Assembly (NCBI GenBank): GCA_021201475.1
Contig: JAJQEV010000031.1
Location: 1 to 45,113, forward strand
Origin: Clostridiales bacterium
GTDB taxonomy: Bacteria > Bacillota > Clostridia > Oscillospirales > Oscillospiraceae
DNA length: 45,113 nt
Direction: 5' to 3'
The notes beneath the pieces were generated by a model. It did no database searches. It worked only from the letters and a program-made list of their open reading frames with translations, and was not told the DNA's origin. Of this stretch, positions 1-7,889 are shown piece by piece (position 1 is the stretch's first letter; each line of letters opens with the position of its first letter). The translations under genes were made by a program, and so were the position numbers.

Positions 1-365
1 CGCCCCTCCCTAAGAACCCTCCCCCTATCCCACTGGCGGCTAGCGCCTTGTCTCTGCCGCTCCGTGGCGGCGCAGGCAACAGACGATGTAACTTGATACC
101 TGCTGAGACTGCCGCCCATGGCGGCTGGCGTGGATTGCCGCCTCGTCCCTTGCCTTACGGCGGGACGGGCAGCAATTCTGTCGCCCTTTGGTCGCTGAAA
201 TCTGGCTGTGCGGCTGCGTTGCGTTCCTCAACTTAGTATGGATTGCATCTTTAAGTTGATGACATTGCCCTGAAAGGGTAGGGAGCGCAGCGGAAATGCC
301 GCTTGACGGCGGAGCAGTCTGGCCGCAAGGCCAGACTGAGGGGTGACTAGCCACTAACAGCTAAT
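1..365. other. Structured non-coding stretch, possible dispersed repeat
   Basis: No convincing gene lies here; the open frames have no recognisable protein character. The stretch holds several inverted repeats. The clearest is a 9-bp stem at 316-324 / 329-337 (AGTCTGGCC) closed by a GCAA loop. Another pairs TCAACTTA near 229 with TTAAGTTGA near 251. Just before the first gene comes a short degenerate tandem (CTAACAGCTAATAGCTAACG, about 354-373). This layout resembles dispersed intergenic repeats of Clostridia, but repetition cannot be shown from one copy. Confidence 0.35.
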
Positions 366-406
366 AGCTAACGGCTCAAGAATCCATCCAAAAAGGAGGA
401 ACCGCT

Positions 407-685
407 ATGTTCTTGACCCTCAACGACCTGCGGGAGAAGGAGGTCATCAGCGTCACCGACGGCAGCCGCTACGGATATGTGGGCGACCTGTCGGTGGATA
501 TGGACACGGGCCAGGTGCGCGCCCTCATCGTGCCGGGGGAGGCCCGGTTCTTCGGCCTGTTCGGGCGGACGGAAGACCGCCTCATCCAGTGGGACAACGT
601 CCGCCGCTTCGGGGAGGACATCATCCTGGTGGAGGGGACGCCTGCGGTGCGGCCCCATATCAAGGGGCGGTTCCCGTGGCTATAG
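407..685 (+). CDS. YlmC/YmxH family PRC-barrel protein
   Basis: This 92-residue protein is a small PRC-barrel domain of the YlmC/YmxH family, which is widespread in endospore-forming Firmicutes. Its molecular role is not settled. The fold is suggested by the N-terminal LNDLREKEVISVTDGSRYGYV, the DLSVDMDTGQVRALIV strand pair and the FFGLF and IQWDNVRRFGEDIILVE segments, typical of this family. The start is fixed by a strong AAAAAGGAGG site about 8 bases upstream of the ATG. The gene stands alone and is followed by a strong bidirectional terminator shared with the leftward rnf operon. Confidence 0.85.
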   Translation: MFLTLNDLREKEVISVTDGSRYGYVGDLSVDMDTGQVRALIVPGEARFFGLFGRTEDRLIQWDNVRRFGEDIILVEGTPAVRPHIKGRFPWL

Positions 686-715
686 GGGGCGCCTGTTGTC
701 AGAGCGCAAAAAATC

Positions 716-749
716 GGGGCGCTGCTGTGGAGAACCACAGCAGCGCCCC
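716..749. terminator. Bidirectional intrinsic terminator
   Basis: A perfect 15-bp stem (716-730 with 735-749) has a four-base AGAA loop. Read on the minus strand it is followed by GATTTTTTG, which makes it the terminator of the rnf operon. On the plus strand it can also end the YlmC-type gene. Confidence 0.85.
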
Positions 750-766
750 TGTCTGTTCAGGCGGGA

Positions 767-1561
767 TTATCTCATGCGGATGATTTTTGCCGGGCACTTG
801 GCGGCGCACTTGCCGCAGCCCACGCACTTCTCGTAGTCGATTTTCGCCACGTTGCCCTGGAGGGAGATGGCCCCCTCCTCGCACTGACGGATGCACAGGC
901 CGCAGCCCAGGCAGCCCACGTCGCACTGAGCCTTGGTCACCTTGGCCTTCTCCTGGTTGCTGCACTGGACGGCGTAGGTGCTCTTGTCGGGTACCAGCTC
1001 GATCAGCTTCTGGGGGCAAGCCTTGACGCAGCTGCCGCAGGCCACGCACTTGGAGCGGTCTACCACGGCCACGCCGTCCACCACATGGATGGCGTCAAAC
1101 TGGCAGGCAGCCACGCAGCTGCCGAAGCCCAGGCAGCCCTGCTGGCAGGCCCGGTCGCCCTTGCCGGGGATGATGGCCGCAGCCTCGCAGGTCTGGATGC
1201 CCACATAGTTGCACTTGCTCTTGGCCTTGCCGCAGACACCGGCGCACTTGACGAAGGCAACCTTCTTGTCCGCGCCGTCACCGGCTTCCACGCCCATGAT
1301 GGCGGAGATTTTATCCGCCACGGCCTGGCCGCCTACGGGGCAGGCCGTCACAGGGGCCTCCCCCTTGACGATGGCCGCCGCCACCGCGTCGCAGCCTGCG
1401 TAGCCGCAGCCACCACAGTTGTTGCCGGGGAGGCAGTCCCGGACGGCGGCTTCCCGCTCGTCCACCTCCACCTTGAACTTGTTGCCCACGAAGACCAGCA
1501 TCAGGCCCACCAGCAGGCCGACAATGGCGAGGACCAGGACGCTGCTGAGAATCATAGTCAT
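767..1561 (-). CDS. rnfB: Rnf complex ferredoxin subunit RnfB
   Basis: RnfB is the ferredoxin-interacting iron-sulfur subunit of the membrane Rnf complex, which couples electron transfer between reduced ferredoxin and NAD+ to Na+ or H+ export. The 264-residue protein has one N-terminal membrane helix (about 5-27). A four-cysteine Fe-S site follows (C49, C52, C57, C74). Further on are a Cys-rich middle and several CxxCxxCxxxC ferredoxin motifs, including CVACGSCVKACP and the C-terminal CVGCGKCAAKCP. The start has an AAAAGGAGGAA site. It is last in the operon, 18 bases after rnfA, and is followed by the terminator at 716-749. Confidence 0.96.
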   Translation of the reverse strand: MTMILSSVLVLAIVGLLVGLMLVFVGNKFKVEVDEREAAVRDCLPGNNCGGCGYAGCDAVAAAIVKGEAPVTACPVGGQAVADKISAIMGVEAGDGADKKVAFVKCAGVCGKAKSKCNYVGIQTCEAAAIIPGKGDRACQQGCLGFGSCVAACQFDAIHVVDGVAVVDRSKCVACGSCVKACPQKLIELVPDKSTYAVQCSNQEKAKVTKAQCDVGCLGCGLCIRQCEEGAISLQGNVAKIDYEKCVGCGKCAAKCPAKIIRMR

Positions 1562-1579
1562 ACTCTGTTCCTCCTTTTC

Positions 1580-2155
1580 TCACGCCAGGCCGCCGAAGCC
1601 GCAGAAGGCGATAGCCATCAGCGCGGCGCTCAGCAGCACCAGGGGTGCGCCCTGGAAGGCCTTCGGGACATTGTCATTGCTCTCCAGCCGCTCACGGATG
1701 CCAGCCAGCAGCACGATGGCCAGGGTGAAGCCCACGGCGGTGCCGAAGCCGCAGATAACGCTCTCGATGAAGCTATAGCCGTCGGTAACGTTGTTCAGGG
1801 CCACGCCCAGCACGGCGCAGTTGGTGGTAATCAGGGGCAGGTAAATGCCCAGGGCGCTGTGCAGGGCGGGCATAGACTTCTTCAGGAACATCTCCACCAC
1901 CTGCACCAGGGCGGCGATGACCAGGATAAAGACGATGGTTTGCAGATAGTCCAGACCCAGCGGGTCCAGCACGAAGGTGTACAGCAGGTTGGCCACGGCG
2001 GAGGCGATGGTCATGACGAAGATGACCGCCCCGCCCAGGCTGGCGGAGGTCTTGATTTGCTTGGACACGCCCAGGAAGGAGCAAAGACCCAGGAACTGGT
2101 TCAGCACCACGTTGTTAATCAGGGCGGAGGTCACGATAATCATAATCAGCGTCAT
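1580..2155 (-). CDS. rnfA: Rnf complex membrane subunit RnfA
   Basis: RnfA is an integral membrane subunit of the Rnf complex, homologous to RnfE and to NqrE/NqrD. The 191 residues form about six membrane helices. It keeps the two conserved cysteines, C25 in GLCSFLG and C113 in TTNCAVLG, which together with those of RnfE are known in this family to hold a [2Fe-2S] cluster inside the membrane. Its start codon overlaps the rnfE stop codon (ATGA), which indicates translational coupling in the C-D/G-E-A-B operon. Confidence 0.96.
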   Translation of the reverse strand: MTLIMIIVTSALINNVVLNQFLGLCSFLGVSKQIKTSASLGGAVIFVMTIASAVANLLYTFVLDPLGLDYLQTIVFILVIAALVQVVEMFLKKSMPALHSALGIYLPLITTNCAVLGVALNNVTDGYSFIESVICGFGTAVGFTLAIVLLAGIRERLESNDNVPKAFQGAPLVLLSAALMAIAFCGFGGLA

Positions 2156-2835
2156 ACGGTCTCACCCTCCTTCTTCTCATCGGCGCACTTCTGCTGGCAG
2201 GTGGCGCAGCAGCCGTCGCAGCCCTCCACCTTGTCATTGGCGGCGGTCTTAATGCTGAAGGCGTTCATCACGGCGATAATCAGGGCCAGCACCAGGAAGG
2301 CGCCGGGGGCCTGGGTCAGCACGGCAATGGGCTGATAGGCGTCGGGCATGATTTGGATGCCGAAGGCGGTACCGGCCCCGAACAGTTCCCGCAGGAGGCC
2401 CAGGATGGTCAGGCCCACGGTGAAGCCCAGGCCCATGCCGATGCCGTCCATGACGGACAGTAGCGGGGGATTCTTGGCGGCGTAAGCCTCAGCCCGGCCC
2501 AGGATGATGCAGTTCACCACGATGAGGGGGATGTAAATGCCTAGGGCGGAGTACAGCACGGGGATGTACGCCTGAATCAGCAGCTGCACCACCGTCACCA
2601 GGGAGGCGACAATGACGATGTAGGCCGGCAGACGCACCTGGTCAGGGATAATCTTCCGCAGCAGGGAGATAATCAGGTTGGACATAATCAGCACCGCCAT
2701 GGTGCTCATGCCCATGCCGAAGCCGTTGGTAGCGGAGGTGGTCACGGCCAGGGCCGGACACATACCCAGCATCATAATGAATACCGGATTTTCCTTCACG
2801 ATACCGTTGTAAATTCGTTCCACATACGGATTCAT
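2152..2835 (-). CDS. rnfE: Rnf complex membrane subunit RnfE with Cys-rich tail
   Basis: RnfE is the membrane partner of RnfA. It has the paired cysteines C26 (LGMCPALAVT) and C109 (VVNCIILG), expected to share the intramembrane [2Fe-2S] cluster. The core of about 200 residues has six predicted helices. The protein then continues with a hydrophilic tail (about 200-227) carrying five cysteines: C206, C209, C210, C213 and C217. The tail could bind a metal or an extra cluster; that is inference. The gene lies 17 bases downstream of rnfD/G and overlaps rnfA by four bases. Confidence 0.95.
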   Translation of the reverse strand: MNPYVERIYNGIVKENPVFIMMLGMCPALAVTTSATNGFGMGMSTMAVLIMSNLIISLLRKIIPDQVRLPAYIVIVASLVTVVQLLIQAYIPVLYSALGIYIPLIVVNCIILGRAEAYAAKNPPLLSVMDGIGMGLGFTVGLTILGLLRELFGAGTAFGIQIMPDAYQPIAVLTQAPGAFLVLALIIAVMNAFSIKTAANDKVEGCDGCCATCQQKCADEKKEGETV

Positions 2836-2852
2836 AAAATTTGTCCCCTCCT

Positions 2853-4418
2853 TTACTGGATGTAGTTGGCGAAGAAGTCGATGGCGGCGTTCACCGCGTT
2901 GACCACTGCGCCGGAGGTGGTGGACGCGCCGGAGATGGAGTCGATTTCATCATCCGCCGTGGAGCCGCCGCTCTTATTCAGGGTGAAGGAGTCCACCTGG
3001 ACGCCGACGAACTGGCTCTTAAAGCTGTCCTCGTCCGCCCGCATACCCAGGCCGGCCGTCTCTTCCAGCTCGGTGAAGGACAGGCCCAGGATGGTGCCTT
3101 CGGTATCGAAGCCCACGCTCAGGGTGATGCTGTCGCCATAGCCGTCGGCGGTGCTGACGCTGATGGCATAGCCCACCACGTTGCCGGAGGCGTCAGTGCC
3201 TACCACGGCCTCGTTCAGCGTGACCTTGCCGAAGGTGCTGTCAGCGTAGTAATCGCTGGCGGCAGCGGCTTCCTCCACCAGGGCGGTCAGGTCGTCGTCA
3301 TAGTTGACCTCATCCGCAGTGGGGATAACTTCCACATAGGAGGCGGCCTTGGCGGCGGCGTTCTGAGCCTCGATGATGTCTGCGGTCATAAAGTTCACCA
3401 GGCCCAGGGCCAGACCGGCAATCAGGGTGATGCAGGCCAGAGTAATGGCGGCCTTGGGGAACTTCTTGGGCTGGTCGGAGACTTCCTTCTTGGTGCCGTC
3501 CCCGATGCCGTAGGGCTTGGGTACCACCCAGCGGTCGATGAGGGGGGTCACCAGGTTGCCCAGGATGATGGCGTAGCTGACGCTCTCAGCGGAGCTGCCG
3601 AACACACGGAACACTGCCGTCAGCACGCCGATGACCGCGCCGTAAATCAGCTGCCCCATACCGGTGACGGGGCTGGTGACGGGGTCGGTAGCCATGAACA
3701 GGGCGCCAAAGACGATGCCGCCGCCGCACAGGTGGGCCACCAGGTACATAACGTCAAAGCCCTGACCGCCGAAGGCGATCATGCAAATCAGGAAGCTGCC
3801 CACATAGGCCACGGGGATGTGCCAGGTGATGCCCTTGGTGATGAGCAGGTAGGCCCCGCCGATGAGCATGGCGGCGATGCTGATGCAGATGGTGCCGTCG
3901 GTGAAGCCCAGGAACATATCCAGCACGTCCACCGTGCCGCCCTCCTCCAGGACAGCCAGCGGGGTGGCGCTGGAGGTGCCGTCCACGCTGTAGCTGGTCA
4001 TGGCGGAGCTGAAGGACAGAAGCAGGAAGCAGCGGCCTGCCAGGGCCGGGTTCATAAAGTTCTGACCCAGGCCGCCGAAGGCGCACTTCACCAGGGCGAT
4101 GGCGAACAGGCTGCCCAGGAAGGGGATGTACAGGGGGACGGTGGGGGAGCAGCACAGGCCCAGCAGCAGGCCGGTGAGCACTGCGGAGCCGTCCTTCACG
4201 GTGTTGGGATGGTGGGTGGCCAGGTCAAAGAGGTACTCCGTCACCACGGCGGTGGCCACGCTGACCAGCAGCACCAGGAAGGCGTGGAGACCAAAGTGAT
4301 AGATACCAAAGATGGTGACCGGCATCAGGGCGATGATCACGTCGTACATGACGTGTCCGGTGGTCAGCTTACTGTCTCTCAGATGGGGAGAGGAGGACAC
4401 GTTCAGCAATTTTTCCAT
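2853..4418 (-). CDS. Fused RnfD-RnfG flavin subunit of the Rnf complex
   Basis: One 521-residue frame encodes two Rnf subunits that are usually separate. Residues 1-310 match RnfD: many membrane helices and the flavinylation motif DGTSSATPL with Thr152 as expected FMN carrier. Residues 320-521 match RnfG: one membrane helix (about 322-345), then an extracytoplasmic FMN_bind domain with DSISGASTTS near the end. There is no stop, start or ribosome site between the parts, so this is a real fusion and not two overlapping genes. In the G part the usual acceptor Thr of SGAT is Ser499. The start has a GAGGAGGG site, and the gene is second in the operon after rnfC. Confidence 0.93.
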   Translation of the reverse strand: MEKLLNVSSSPHLRDSKLTTGHVMYDVIIALMPVTIFGIYHFGLHAFLVLLVSVATAVVTEYLFDLATHHPNTVKDGSAVLTGLLLGLCCSPTVPLYIPFLGSLFAIALVKCAFGGLGQNFMNPALAGRCFLLLSFSSAMTSYSVDGTSSATPLAVLEEGGTVDVLDMFLGFTDGTICISIAAMLIGGAYLLITKGITWHIPVAYVGSFLICMIAFGGQGFDVMYLVAHLCGGGIVFGALFMATDPVTSPVTGMGQLIYGAVIGVLTAVFRVFGSSAESVSYAIILGNLVTPLIDRWVVPKPYGIGDGTKKEVSDQPKKFPKAAITLACITLIAGLALGLVNFMTADIIEAQNAAAKAASYVEVIPTADEVNYDDDLTALVEEAAAASDYYADSTFGKVTLNEAVVGTDASGNVVGYAISVSTADGYGDSITLSVGFDTEGTILGLSFTELEETAGLGMRADEDSFKSQFVGVQVDSFTLNKSGGSTADDEIDSISGASTTSGAVVNAVNAAIDFFANYIQ

Positions 4419-4431
4419 TCTAAATCCCTCC

Positions 4432-5769
4432 TCACAGCTGGCCTGCGCGCTTGAGCCCCAGCACGACAGGCTTGGTTTGTTTGAACAGCTGGGTCAGCGG
4501 ACGCTTGGCCGGGCAGATGTAGGTGCAGCTGCCGCAGGCAATGCAGTCGGTGCCGTGAAGCTGGTCATAGCGGGCGTAGTCCTTATTCTTGGCCGCCACC
4601 GCCATCATCTGGGGGATAAGCCCCATGGGGCAGGCGGTGCCGCACCGTCCGCAGCGGATGCAGGCGGTCATCAGCTTGTCCGCTTCCTCCACCTCGTCGC
4701 GGGTCATGCACAGCAGGGCGTTGTTGGCCTTGACGATGGGCACGTCGTAGCTGCTGATGGCGGTGCCCATCATGGGGCCGCCCAGCAGGGCCTTCCTGGC
4801 CTCGGCCTTCAGGCCGCCAGCTGCGTCCAGCACCTCCTGGAGGGAGGTGCCCAGCTTGATCATAAAGTTGCCGGGATTGGCTACCGCGTCGCCGGAGACG
4901 GTGAAGCCCTTCTCCATCAGCGGCATACCCTCGCACACCGCCTGATAGACGGCGGAAAGGGTGGTCACATTGTCCACAATGCAGCCCAGGGTGGCAGGCA
5001 GCGCGCCGCCGCCCCCCAGCCACTGGCCGGTGACCGCGTGTACCAGGCCGCGCTCACCGCCCTGGGGGTACCGGGTCTCCAGCTCCAGCACGGAGAGGCG
5101 CTCGTCCCTCTGGACGGCCTTCTGCATGGCGGCGATGGCGGCGGGCTTGTTGTCCTCAATGGCGATGACGCCCTTGGCGTTGGGGAACAGCTGGAGGACG
5201 ACTTTCAGGCCCATCACCACCCAGTCGGGATGCTCCTGCATCAGCCGGTCGTCGCAGGTGATGTAAGGTTCGCACTCTGCGCCGTTGGCGATAACGTACT
5301 CGATTTCCTCCGGGTTCTTGGGGGCCAGCTTGGCGTGGGTGGGGAAGCCTGCGCCGCCCAGGCCCACGATACCGGCAGCCTGCACCTTGGCCAGAATCTC
5401 CTGGCTGGAGAGCTTGGTGTAATCGCACTTCTGCCCGACGGAGGGGTCCAGGGTGTACTGACCGTCATTGTCAATGACGATGCACTGGGCCATGACCCCG
5501 GCGGAGGTCAGCCGCGGCTCGATGATCTTCACCTTGCCGGAGCCAGAGGAGATGATGGGGGCGGAGATGAACCCGTCCGCTTTGGCGATGGTCTGCCCTG
5601 CCAGGACGGTATCACCTTTCTTGACGATGGGGACGGCAGGCTTCCCAATGTGCTGGCTCAGCGGGAACACCAGCTCGCCCTTTGCCTGATAAGGGACGGT
5701 GGCGGCGCCGCTGCTGAGTTCCTTGCACCCTTTGGGATGAACCCCACCTCGGATTTTTGATTTTGCCAT
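4432..5769 (-). CDS. rnfC: Rnf complex NADH-binding subunit RnfC
   Basis: RnfC is the peripheral, cytoplasmic NAD(H)-reacting subunit of Rnf, related to NuoF. The 445-residue protein has an N-terminal RnfC barrel-like domain (IRGGVHPKG onward). The nucleotide/FMN-binding glycine motif GLGGAGFPTHAK is at 136-147. Two C-terminal [4Fe-4S] motifs follow (C370, C373, C376, C380 and C409, C412, C415, C419). The ATG follows an AAAGGAG site. It is the first gene of the operon, which matches the C-D-G-E-A-B order of clostridial Rnf clusters. I see no clear promoter in the 83 bases upstream. Confidence 0.96.
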   Translation of the reverse strand: MAKSKIRGGVHPKGCKELSSGAATVPYQAKGELVFPLSQHIGKPAVPIVKKGDTVLAGQTIAKADGFISAPIISSGSGKVKIIEPRLTSAGVMAQCIVIDNDGQYTLDPSVGQKCDYTKLSSQEILAKVQAAGIVGLGGAGFPTHAKLAPKNPEEIEYVIANGAECEPYITCDDRLMQEHPDWVVMGLKVVLQLFPNAKGVIAIEDNKPAAIAAMQKAVQRDERLSVLELETRYPQGGERGLVHAVTGQWLGGGGALPATLGCIVDNVTTLSAVYQAVCEGMPLMEKGFTVSGDAVANPGNFMIKLGTSLQEVLDAAGGLKAEARKALLGGPMMGTAISSYDVPIVKANNALLCMTRDEVEEADKLMTACIRCGRCGTACPMGLIPQMMAVAAKNKDYARYDQLHGTDCIACGSCTYICPAKRPLTQLFKQTKPVVLGLKRAGQL

Positions 5770-5852
5770 ACGCTTCTCCTTTCACGAACATTGGGTCAAC
5801 GTCAGGTTCCTTCCCCTACACCCCCACGGTCAGGGCTGTCTCTTTGAGGACC

Positions 5853-6248
5853 TCAGAGGTTGGCCACGATTTGCGCTGCCCGGCGGCCAAAGGTCATGGT
5901 GCGGCCGCAGGCCAGGCCCGTAAACAGGTTGGGGTAGGTGGTAGCAAAGAAGCCACCGGAGCAGTCGCTTGTGGCGTACAGCCCCTCGATGGCGGTGCCA
6001 TCCTCCCGAATGACCTGCATATCGGTGTTGATGCGGCATCCGTTCAATGTGGTCAGATGCCAGGCCCCCGTGCAGATGCCGTAGTAGGGGGCGGTGTCCA
6101 CCGGCGTCATGCGGTGGGTCTCCTTGCCGTAATCCTCGTCCTTGCCGTTGTAGCACAGCTCATTGTACCGCTCCACGGTGGCGACGAAGGCGTACAGCCC
6201 GTATAACAGCGCAGGAGAGCAGCTCCATTGCACCGGGTTCCACGGCAA
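5853..6248 (-). pseudogene. C-terminal remnant of a flavocytochrome c/fumarate-reductase-type flavoprotein
   Basis: The 131-residue frame matches only the C-terminal end of FAD-dependent reductases of the fumarate/urocanate reductase type. Recognisable parts are FVATVERYNELC, the THRMTPVDTAPYYGI segment and the closing FAD loop GLYATSDCSGGFFAT followed by LACGRTMTFGRRAA. Normal members have 450 or more residues, and the N-terminal FAD GxGxxG region and the active site are missing. Upstream the similarity stops near 6210, next to the merR promoter, so the 5' part was deleted. A functional small protein is unlikely. Confidence 0.8.
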
Positions 6249-6284
6249 CGGCAGTTCTCCTGCGATGTAAACTGCAAAAAATGA

Positions 6285-6313
6285 TTGAAAGTTCGGTCTG
6301 ATTCCTCTATACT
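6285..6313 (+). promoter_or_regulatory. Sigma-A promoter of the MerR-type gene
   Basis: TTGAAA (6285-6290) and TATACT (6308-6313) are separated by 17 bases. The -35 box overlaps a TTG that could be taken as an upstream start codon, so translation must begin further down. The spacer is normal, not the 19-20 bp of classical MerR-activated promoters. Confidence 0.8.
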
Positions 6314-6344
6314 AAGACGTGAAGCAGAAAAAGAGGTGGCACCC

Positions 6345-7175
6345 GTGGCAAAGCAAAAAATCTACCGCATGGGCGAGTTCGCCCAACGGCTGGGCGTCAG
6401 CCGGGATCTCATCAAATACTACGAGAAGCACCACATCCTCACCCCCCAGCGGGAGGCGGGAAATCAGTACCGGTACTACTATCACAACCAATCCTCGGCC
6501 ATCTTCCTGAGCCGACGGCTGCAAAACACCGGCTGCTCCCTCCGGGAAATCGAGGGGCTGCTGAACGAGGCAGACCCCGCCGAGACGGAAGCGGCTACCC
6601 TCCGGCAAATCCAGGGGCTGGAGCGGGAGTTGCGCCTCAAGAGCCTCTACCTGGAAAAGCTGCGGCAAATCCGCCCTCTCCAGCGGCAGGCGGCGGAGGG
6701 CACCTTTGACGGCAGCTGGGCCACAGGCCCACGGCCTGCCCTGACCTTCTTCCCCTTCTCCGCCTATGACCGGTTCCTGGAGCTGGGCGACGCCGACCTG
6801 GCCGCCCTGGCGGACTGGGTGGACGCCACCCCCGCTGCGGATTTCTGCGGCCTGGTGCGGGGTGGAACGCTGACCTACGGCTTTTCCATCCCCCAGGAGC
6901 AGGCCCAGGCCCTGGGGCTGACGGGCAGCGGACTGGTGGCCCTGCCCCCCTGTCAGGCGTTCTGGTACGCCATGCAGACCCCCCGCCGCCCGCTGGACTG
7001 CGAGGTAGGCAGCGAGGCGGAGGAAATCACCCTGCAAACCGCCCCCGCCCTGGCGAAGCTGGCCCGGCTGGGGCTGACGGGGGAGGAGCCGATTTGCGTA
7101 TTCGACCTGTTTGAAAGCCACGCAGAGGGGCAATTCTGCTATTATCAGCAGGTCAGCATTCCCCTGTCAGTGTGA
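6345..7175 (+). CDS. MerR family transcriptional regulator
   Basis: This 276-residue regulator has an N-terminal MerR winged helix-turn-helix (IYRMGEFAQRLGVSRDLIKYYE, then the GNQYRYY wing). A linker helix rich in Leu, Glu and Arg follows (about 80-120). The C-terminal half of about 150 residues resembles an effector-binding domain, with no cysteine pattern of a metal sensor. The GTG start at 6345 is chosen because AAGAGGTGG sits 5 bases upstream and the promoter at 6285-6313 excludes earlier starts. It is divergent from the reductase remnant, so its former target may have been that gene; this is inference. No clear operator beyond the promoter was seen. Confidence 0.88.
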   Translation: MAKQKIYRMGEFAQRLGVSRDLIKYYEKHHILTPQREAGNQYRYYYHNQSSAIFLSRRLQNTGCSLREIEGLLNEADPAETEAATLRQIQGLERELRLKSLYLEKLRQIRPLQRQAAEGTFDGSWATGPRPALTFFPFSAYDRFLELGDADLAALADWVDATPAADFCGLVRGGTLTYGFSIPQEQAQALGLTGSGLVALPPCQAFWYAMQTPRRPLDCEVGSEAEEITLQTAPALAKLARLGLTGEEPICVFDLFESHAEGQFCYYQQVSIPLSV

Positions 7176-7265
7176 GCGAGGGAATTGCACGTTCTATCCA
7201 TTTATTATAAAGTTGAGTGTAACCCTCAGGTCAATACAAAGCAGTACATTTTTTTAACATTTTTA

Positions 7266-7425
7266 GGGAACCCCTGAATAAATGCGCAAGAGCGAATTGC
7301 GAGGAAATATGCGTCAGAAAAAGGCGCAAAGGCGCAGGAATCCTGACGGATTTCAAGGCTTTGCAACGCATTTATGGCGGAAATTTACCGCAAGGCGCCG
7401 AAGCTGCATTGATTCAGGGGTTCCC
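7266..7425. repeat. 160-bp element bounded by 21-bp inverted repeats (MITE-like)
   Basis: The ends are inverted copies matching at 19 of 21 positions (GGGAACCCCTGAATAAATGC at 7266 and its near complement ending at 7425). The interior is rich in further short inverted repeats, for example CGTCAG/CTGACG and GCGGAAATTTACCGC, and has no credible gene. It fits a non-autonomous mobile element or a structured repeat. No clear target duplication is visible. It fills most of the gap between the MerR gene and the NusG_II gene, whose promoter must lie inside or beside it. Confidence 0.6.
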
Positions 7426-7487
7426 CAGTAATGAAATCCATTTCCCGCCGGTTTCGGACGGCGGAAAACCGTTGAAAGGAGGGGCTT

Positions 7488-7889
7488 ATGGGCGAAGGGC
7501 CGGGAACCAAAAGAAGGAAAAACGACCTGATCCTGCTGGCTGCCGTCGTGCTGGCGGGTCTGGCGCTGACGGCGGCCTATGGCCTCTCCCGGAGGGGGGG
7601 CGCGGACGCGGCGGAGCTGACCGTGGTGGTGCGGCAGAACGGGGAAATCACTGCCACCTATCCCCTGGCCCAGGACGGCAGCTACACCATCACCTCTGAG
7701 GACGGAGCGAATTACCTGGTCATCGAGGACGGCGCGGCCTGGATAGCGGACGCGGACTGCCCCGACCAACTCTGCGTGAAGCAGGGGAAGATACGCTACG
7801 CCGGGGACAGCCTGATTTGCCTCCCCCACAGCCTGGTGGTGGAGCTCACCGGCAGCGACGCGCTGAACCTGGACGGGGTGACGAAATGA
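7488..7889 (+). CDS. NusG domain II-containing membrane-anchored protein
   Basis: This 133-residue protein has one N-terminal membrane helix (about 13-33) and an outside NusG_II-type beta domain. The signature is the CPDQLCVKQGKI and DSLICLPHSLVVEL segments with C91, C96 and C111. It is not the transcription factor NusG. Such proteins commonly sit beside Gx transporters, ApbE and Rnf or flavin-reductase genes in Firmicutes, and a role in extracytoplasmic flavoprotein biogenesis is inferred from that. The ATG has a GAAAGGAGGGG site. It overlaps the next gene by four bases. Confidence 0.85.
   Translation: MGEGPGTKRRKNDLILLAAVVLAGLALTAAYGLSRRGGADAAELTVVVRQNGEITATYPLAQDGSYTITSEDGANYLVIEDGAAWIADADCPDQLCVKQGKIRYAGDSLICLPHSLVVELTGSDALNLDGVTK

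Noticed and set aside
1085-4454. Long plus-strand frames opposite rnfB to rnfD/G
   Set aside because: They mirror the third-codon GC bias of the rnf genes and show only low-complexity His/Gln/Gly-rich sequence.
6285-6344. Upstream TTG start for the MerR-type gene
   Set aside because: That TTG is part of the -35 box of the promoter; GTG at 6345 has a proper ribosome site.
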